This document shows positions 61,717 through 64,000 of a stretch of 64,000 nt of DNA, in pieces; within the stretch, counting starts at the first letter, position 1; each line of letters begins with the position of its first letter. A program made the position numbers and the translations under genes. Source of the stretch: Mycobacterium sp. E183 (GTDB lineage Bacteria; Actinomycetota; Actinomycetes; Mycobacteriales; Mycobacteriaceae); contig NZ_LZJN01000133.1 in the NCBI RefSeq assembly GCF_001667735.1, positions 27,481 through 91,480 of the forward strand, read 5' to 3'. The notes under the pieces are model-generated. The model was not told where the DNA came from, ran no database searches, and saw only the letters and a program-made list of their open reading frames with translations.

Positions 61717-63279
61717 TCAGGCCATGTCGTCGAGCGCTTGATAGCCCGCGTTGTAGCCGGGGGTGAACGTGATGCCCGGCCCGCCATGGCATCCCGCGCC
61801 GCCGAGGTAGAGACCGTCGATGGGGATCGGGAAGTCGAGGAAGCCCTTGGGGCCCGGCCTGTTCGGGCCCATCAAGTCCGGATGCAGCAGACCGTGGCAG
61901 AAGTCGCCGTCGGGCGCGCCGAACATCGTGTTCATGTGGTAGGGCGCGAACGTGATGTGGCGGATCACGATGTCCTTGAAGTTCGGGGCCAGCCGGGTGA
62001 TCTTGTCGATAACGCGTTGGGCCATAACATTTTTGAGGTGCCCGTGCTGATCGCGGCTGACTTCGACCGGGAAGGCGTACGCGTAGGCGCTGGCGGCGTG
62101 CTTACCCGGCGGCGCCATGCCCGGATCGTGCACGGACGGTATCTGCATTCCCATCGACGGGTTGTCCGGGACGATGCCCCGGCGGCAGTTCTCCCAGTGC
62201 AGCTGTTGTTCTTCTGGATCGCCGAAGATCCCGACCGATTGCTGCATGCCTTCTTCGTTCAAGAACTCATACGGTGCGGCGAACTCGGGCAGTCCGTCGA
62301 GGGCGAAGTGGATCTGCACGAACGAGGCCCGGTGATCACGGCCCGACAGCCGCGAGACCAGCTCCGGCGGAACGTGTTCGGAGTCGATGAGCTCGGTCAG
62401 CGTGACGTCGGGCGCGAGGTTGGAAACCACGATGGGGGCAGTGGTGGTGGAGCCGTCGCGTAACCGCACCCCGGTCACGGCGCCGTGGTCGACGAGTATC
62501 TGCTCGACCTTGGCGCGATAGCGGATCTCTCCGCCGTGGGAGACGAACAGCTCACGCAGGTGTTCGGTGAGCGCGCCGATGCCGCCCTTGAGCTTTGTCA
62601 TCATCGCGGTGGCATCGTCGGGCACGGCCAGCGCGAACGCGAGGCAGGTCGCGCTGCCCGGTGTGTAGGGCCCACGATAGGTGGAGTTCACGGCCAGGAA
62701 TGCGAGCATCCCCCGCATGACCGCGTGCCTGTCCTTGTCCGGCAGGTAGCGGTCGATGACGTCCATCGCCGACCCGAACAGCATTTCGTGAATTGCCCGG
62801 CGCTCCGCGTCGTTGGCCGCGCAGGCATACATCTCGTCGAGGGTCTTGGGTGGCGTGCGGACGTCGAAGCGGCCCAACGCCTTTGCCGGTCCCTGGCTCC
62901 ACCCGATCAATTCCGCCATGCCGGTGACGGCTTCGATTCCGTGCTTGTCGCCCAGGTGCGTCATCAATTGCATCGGGTCGCGGTAGAAGATCATCGGTTC
63001 CTCGCCGTTGTCACCGATGTTGGTGGACATCACCTCCGGCTCCACCGTCGGCAGGGTGTCCAGCCCCAGGTCCTTGGTGATCTGGCTCGCGGTGGGAAAC
63101 TGCACCGACCCGGCGATCTCGTAGCGGAACCCGTCGATCAGTTCGACGGTGGCCGCCATGCCGCCGGCATAGGTGTTGGCTTCCAGGCACAGGGTGCGCA
63201 GGCCCGCGCGCTGTAGCACCGCCGCCGCGGTCAATCCGTTGTGGCCCGCTCCCACGACGATCGCGTCATAGTCCGGCAT
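61717..63279 (-). CDS. Phytoene-desaturase-like FAD-dependent oxidoreductase
   Basis: This 520-residue flavoprotein is of the CrtI/phytoene-desaturase-like (amine oxidase) family. DYDAIVVGAGHNGLTAAAVL at residues 3-22 is the FAD motif, then EIAGSVQFP, LAVNSTYRGPYTPGSATCLA near 205, GGIGALTEHLRELFVSHGGE near 240, and the C-terminal GLYLGGAGCHGGPGITFTPG. Members desaturate or isomerise isoprenoids, but many homologues act on unknown substrates; no carotenoid genes are nearby. ATG 63279 begins the FAD motif directly. Divergent from the TetR gene, which probably represses it. Confidence 0.88.
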   Translation of the reverse strand: MPDYDAIVVGAGHNGLTAAAVLQRAGLRTLCLEANTYAGGMAATVELIDGFRYEIAGSVQFPTASQITKDLGLDTLPTVEPEVMSTNIGDNGEEPMIFYRDPMQLMTHLGDKHGIEAVTGMAELIGWSQGPAKALGRFDVRTPPKTLDEMYACAANDAERRAIHEMLFGSAMDVIDRYLPDKDRHAVMRGMLAFLAVNSTYRGPYTPGSATCLAFALAVPDDATAMMTKLKGGIGALTEHLRELFVSHGGEIRYRAKVEQILVDHGAVTGVRLRDGSTTTAPIVVSNLAPDVTLTELIDSEHVPPELVSRLSGRDHRASFVQIHFALDGLPEFAAPYEFLNEEGMQQSVGIFGDPEEQQLHWENCRRGIVPDNPSMGMQIPSVHDPGMAPPGKHAASAYAYAFPVEVSRDQHGHLKNVMAQRVIDKITRLAPNFKDIVIRHITFAPYHMNTMFGAPDGDFCHGLLHPDLMGPNRPGPKGFLDFPIPIDGLYLGGAGCHGGPGITFTPGYNAGYQALDDMA

Positions 63280-63302
63280 GGCTTCCTCCCTCGGGTCGGC
63301 GC

Positions 63303-63353
63303 GTGACAACAATATGTCAGTACTGACATAATTGGAAGATGTCAGCACTGACC
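63303..63353. promoter_or_regulatory. TetR operator pair in the flavoprotein/TetR divergon
   Basis: A perfect 18-bp palindrome TATGTCAGTACTGACATA lies at 63313-63330. A second near-copy, GTCAGCACTGAC, is centred near 63346, one base off the first site's core. CATAAT (63327-63332) with GTGACA (63303-63308) suggests a plus-strand promoter with its start near ATG 63339. A bound TetR dimer at both sites would shut the divergent promoters. Confidence 0.7.
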
Positions 63354-63986
63354 AGTTCAGGCCGGCTGGGCTACCATCTCGATGGGATGAGCGCGCCGAC
63401 GAACCGCCACGAGCTACGCCGACGATCGACACACGAGGCGCTGCGCCAGGCGGCCTTGAAAAGCTTTGCCCGCAAGGGGTTTGCCAACGTCACCGTGACC
63501 GAGCTGGCCAGGGAAGCGGGCGTCACCGAACGCACCTTCTTTCGCCACTTCCCCACCAAGGAGGCGGTGCTCTTCCAGGACTACGAGACGCAGCTGGAAT
63601 GGCTGGCGGAAGCGCTCGCCGGCCGCCCCACCTCCGAGTCACTCTTCGATGCGGTGCTGGCGAGCGTCGCGGCTTTCCCGCACGACCTCGAAGTGGTCCG
63701 CCAGGCCGCGACGGCCCGTGCGGAGCTGATCAGCGCGGAGCGCATCGCCGGTCATCTGCGCGTCGTGCAGGCGTCGTTCGCGCACGTGCTGACCGACTTC
63801 GTCAAGGGCCGCAACCCGGGAGTGGCGAACATCGATCTGCTCGCCGAGGTCACGGGCTCGGCCCTGGCCGCCGCCCTCGTTGTGGCGGTGGAGAATTGGG
63901 GCCGCAACGGCTGCACCGGGGAGCTCGGCGAGCTGGTGGCGTCCAGCCTGGATCTGCTGCGGTCGGGTCTGGCGCCGCTCGCGTGA
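63339..63986 (+). CDS. TetR-family transcriptional repressor
   Basis: This 215-residue regulator has a typical TetR DNA-binding domain: ALRQAALKSFARKGFANVTV at residues 34-53 and TELAREAGVTERTFFRHFPT (helix-turn-helix) at 54-73, followed by KEAVLFQDYET. The C-terminal ligand domain is all helical. ATG 63339 coincides with the predicted transcript start, so the message may be leaderless; ATG 63387 would give a shorter form beginning MSAPTNRHELRRRS. Divergent from the desaturase-like flavoprotein with palindromes between them, so it probably controls that gene and itself. Confidence 0.9.
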   Translation: MSALTSSGRLGYHLDGMSAPTNRHELRRRSTHEALRQAALKSFARKGFANVTVTELAREAGVTERTFFRHFPTKEAVLFQDYETQLEWLAEALAGRPTSESLFDAVLASVAAFPHDLEVVRQAATARAELISAERIAGHLRVVQASFAHVLTDFVKGRNPGVANIDLLAEVTGSALAAALVVAVENWGRNGCTGELGELVASSLDLLRSGLAPLA

Positions 63987-64000
63987 TTCGTTGAGTGTGC

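Overview
The window is 64 kb of high-GC actinobacterial chromosome. It comes from a slow-growing Mycobacterium, most likely the M. avium complex or a close relative. The signs are PE and PPE proteins, a DUF732 protein, two cutinases, FadD-type fatty-acyl-AMP ligase and FadB5-type genes, furA-katG, a full-length isocitrate lyase 2, TIGR00027-type methyltransferases, many GTG/TTG starts and apparently leaderless promoters. No tRNA, rRNA, insertion sequence, prophage or CRISPR array was seen. Coding density is high, and almost every frame carries long antisense shadow ORFs.

Layout. 0-7 kb: a truncated FAD monooxygenase, the large helicase HrpA divergent from a crotonase, a DUF3253 protein and a cutinase. 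7-11 kb: a decayed Ala/Lys-rich gene, a small conserved protein, then a complete ferredoxin / ferredoxin reductase / cytochrome P450 operon. 11-19 kb: a MOSC protein, a DUF732 secreted protein, a PPE-SVP protein with a SHOCT tail, a UGT-type glycosyltransferase with a methyltransferase, a Rieske-FAD oxidoreductase and a coiled-coil protein. 19-25 kb: an L,D-transpeptidase, the furA-katG oxidative-stress operon, a GDPD phosphodiesterase and a Tat-exported DUF1906 protein. 25-29 kb: an unassigned GT4 / methyltransferase / toroid (prenyltransferase-like) cluster behind a palindromic operator candidate, met by a convergent methyltransferase. 29-42 kb: a second cutinase, a GH16 glucanase (Rv0315-like), two LCM-type methyltransferases, a medium-chain reductase, a SOUL protein, an epimerase-AraC-VOC operon, a PE protein, an acyl-CoA dehydrogenase-like flavoprotein and a NYN-nitronate monooxygenase pair. 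42-54 kb: Tpx, a GlxA/DJ-1 pair, an SDR, two serine beta-lactamase-like hydrolases around an orphan fatty-acyl-AMP ligase, and small secreted low-complexity proteins. 55-62 kb: isocitrate lyase 2, Rv1914c-like, Rv1913-like MBL, ArsR-SRPBCC, FadB5, SRPBCC and an LppC-like lipoprotein. 62-64 kb: a phytoene-desaturase-like flavoprotein divergent from its probable TetR repressor.

How the genes work together. Three local regulatory circuits can be read from the DNA: FurA with katG, an ArsR whose palindrome fills its own promoter spacer, and a TetR/flavoprotein divergon with two operator copies. Catabolic and redox functions (P450 system, crotonase, LLM, nitronate monooxygenase, SDR, MDR, isocitrate lyase) dominate, alongside cell-envelope and exported proteins. 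The aceA-to-lppC block matches the M. tuberculosis Rv1911c-Rv1916 neighbourhood, but furA-katG lies about 32 kb away on the opposite flank, which points to rearrangement. All homology statements come from recognising sequence by eye and were not tested by database search.
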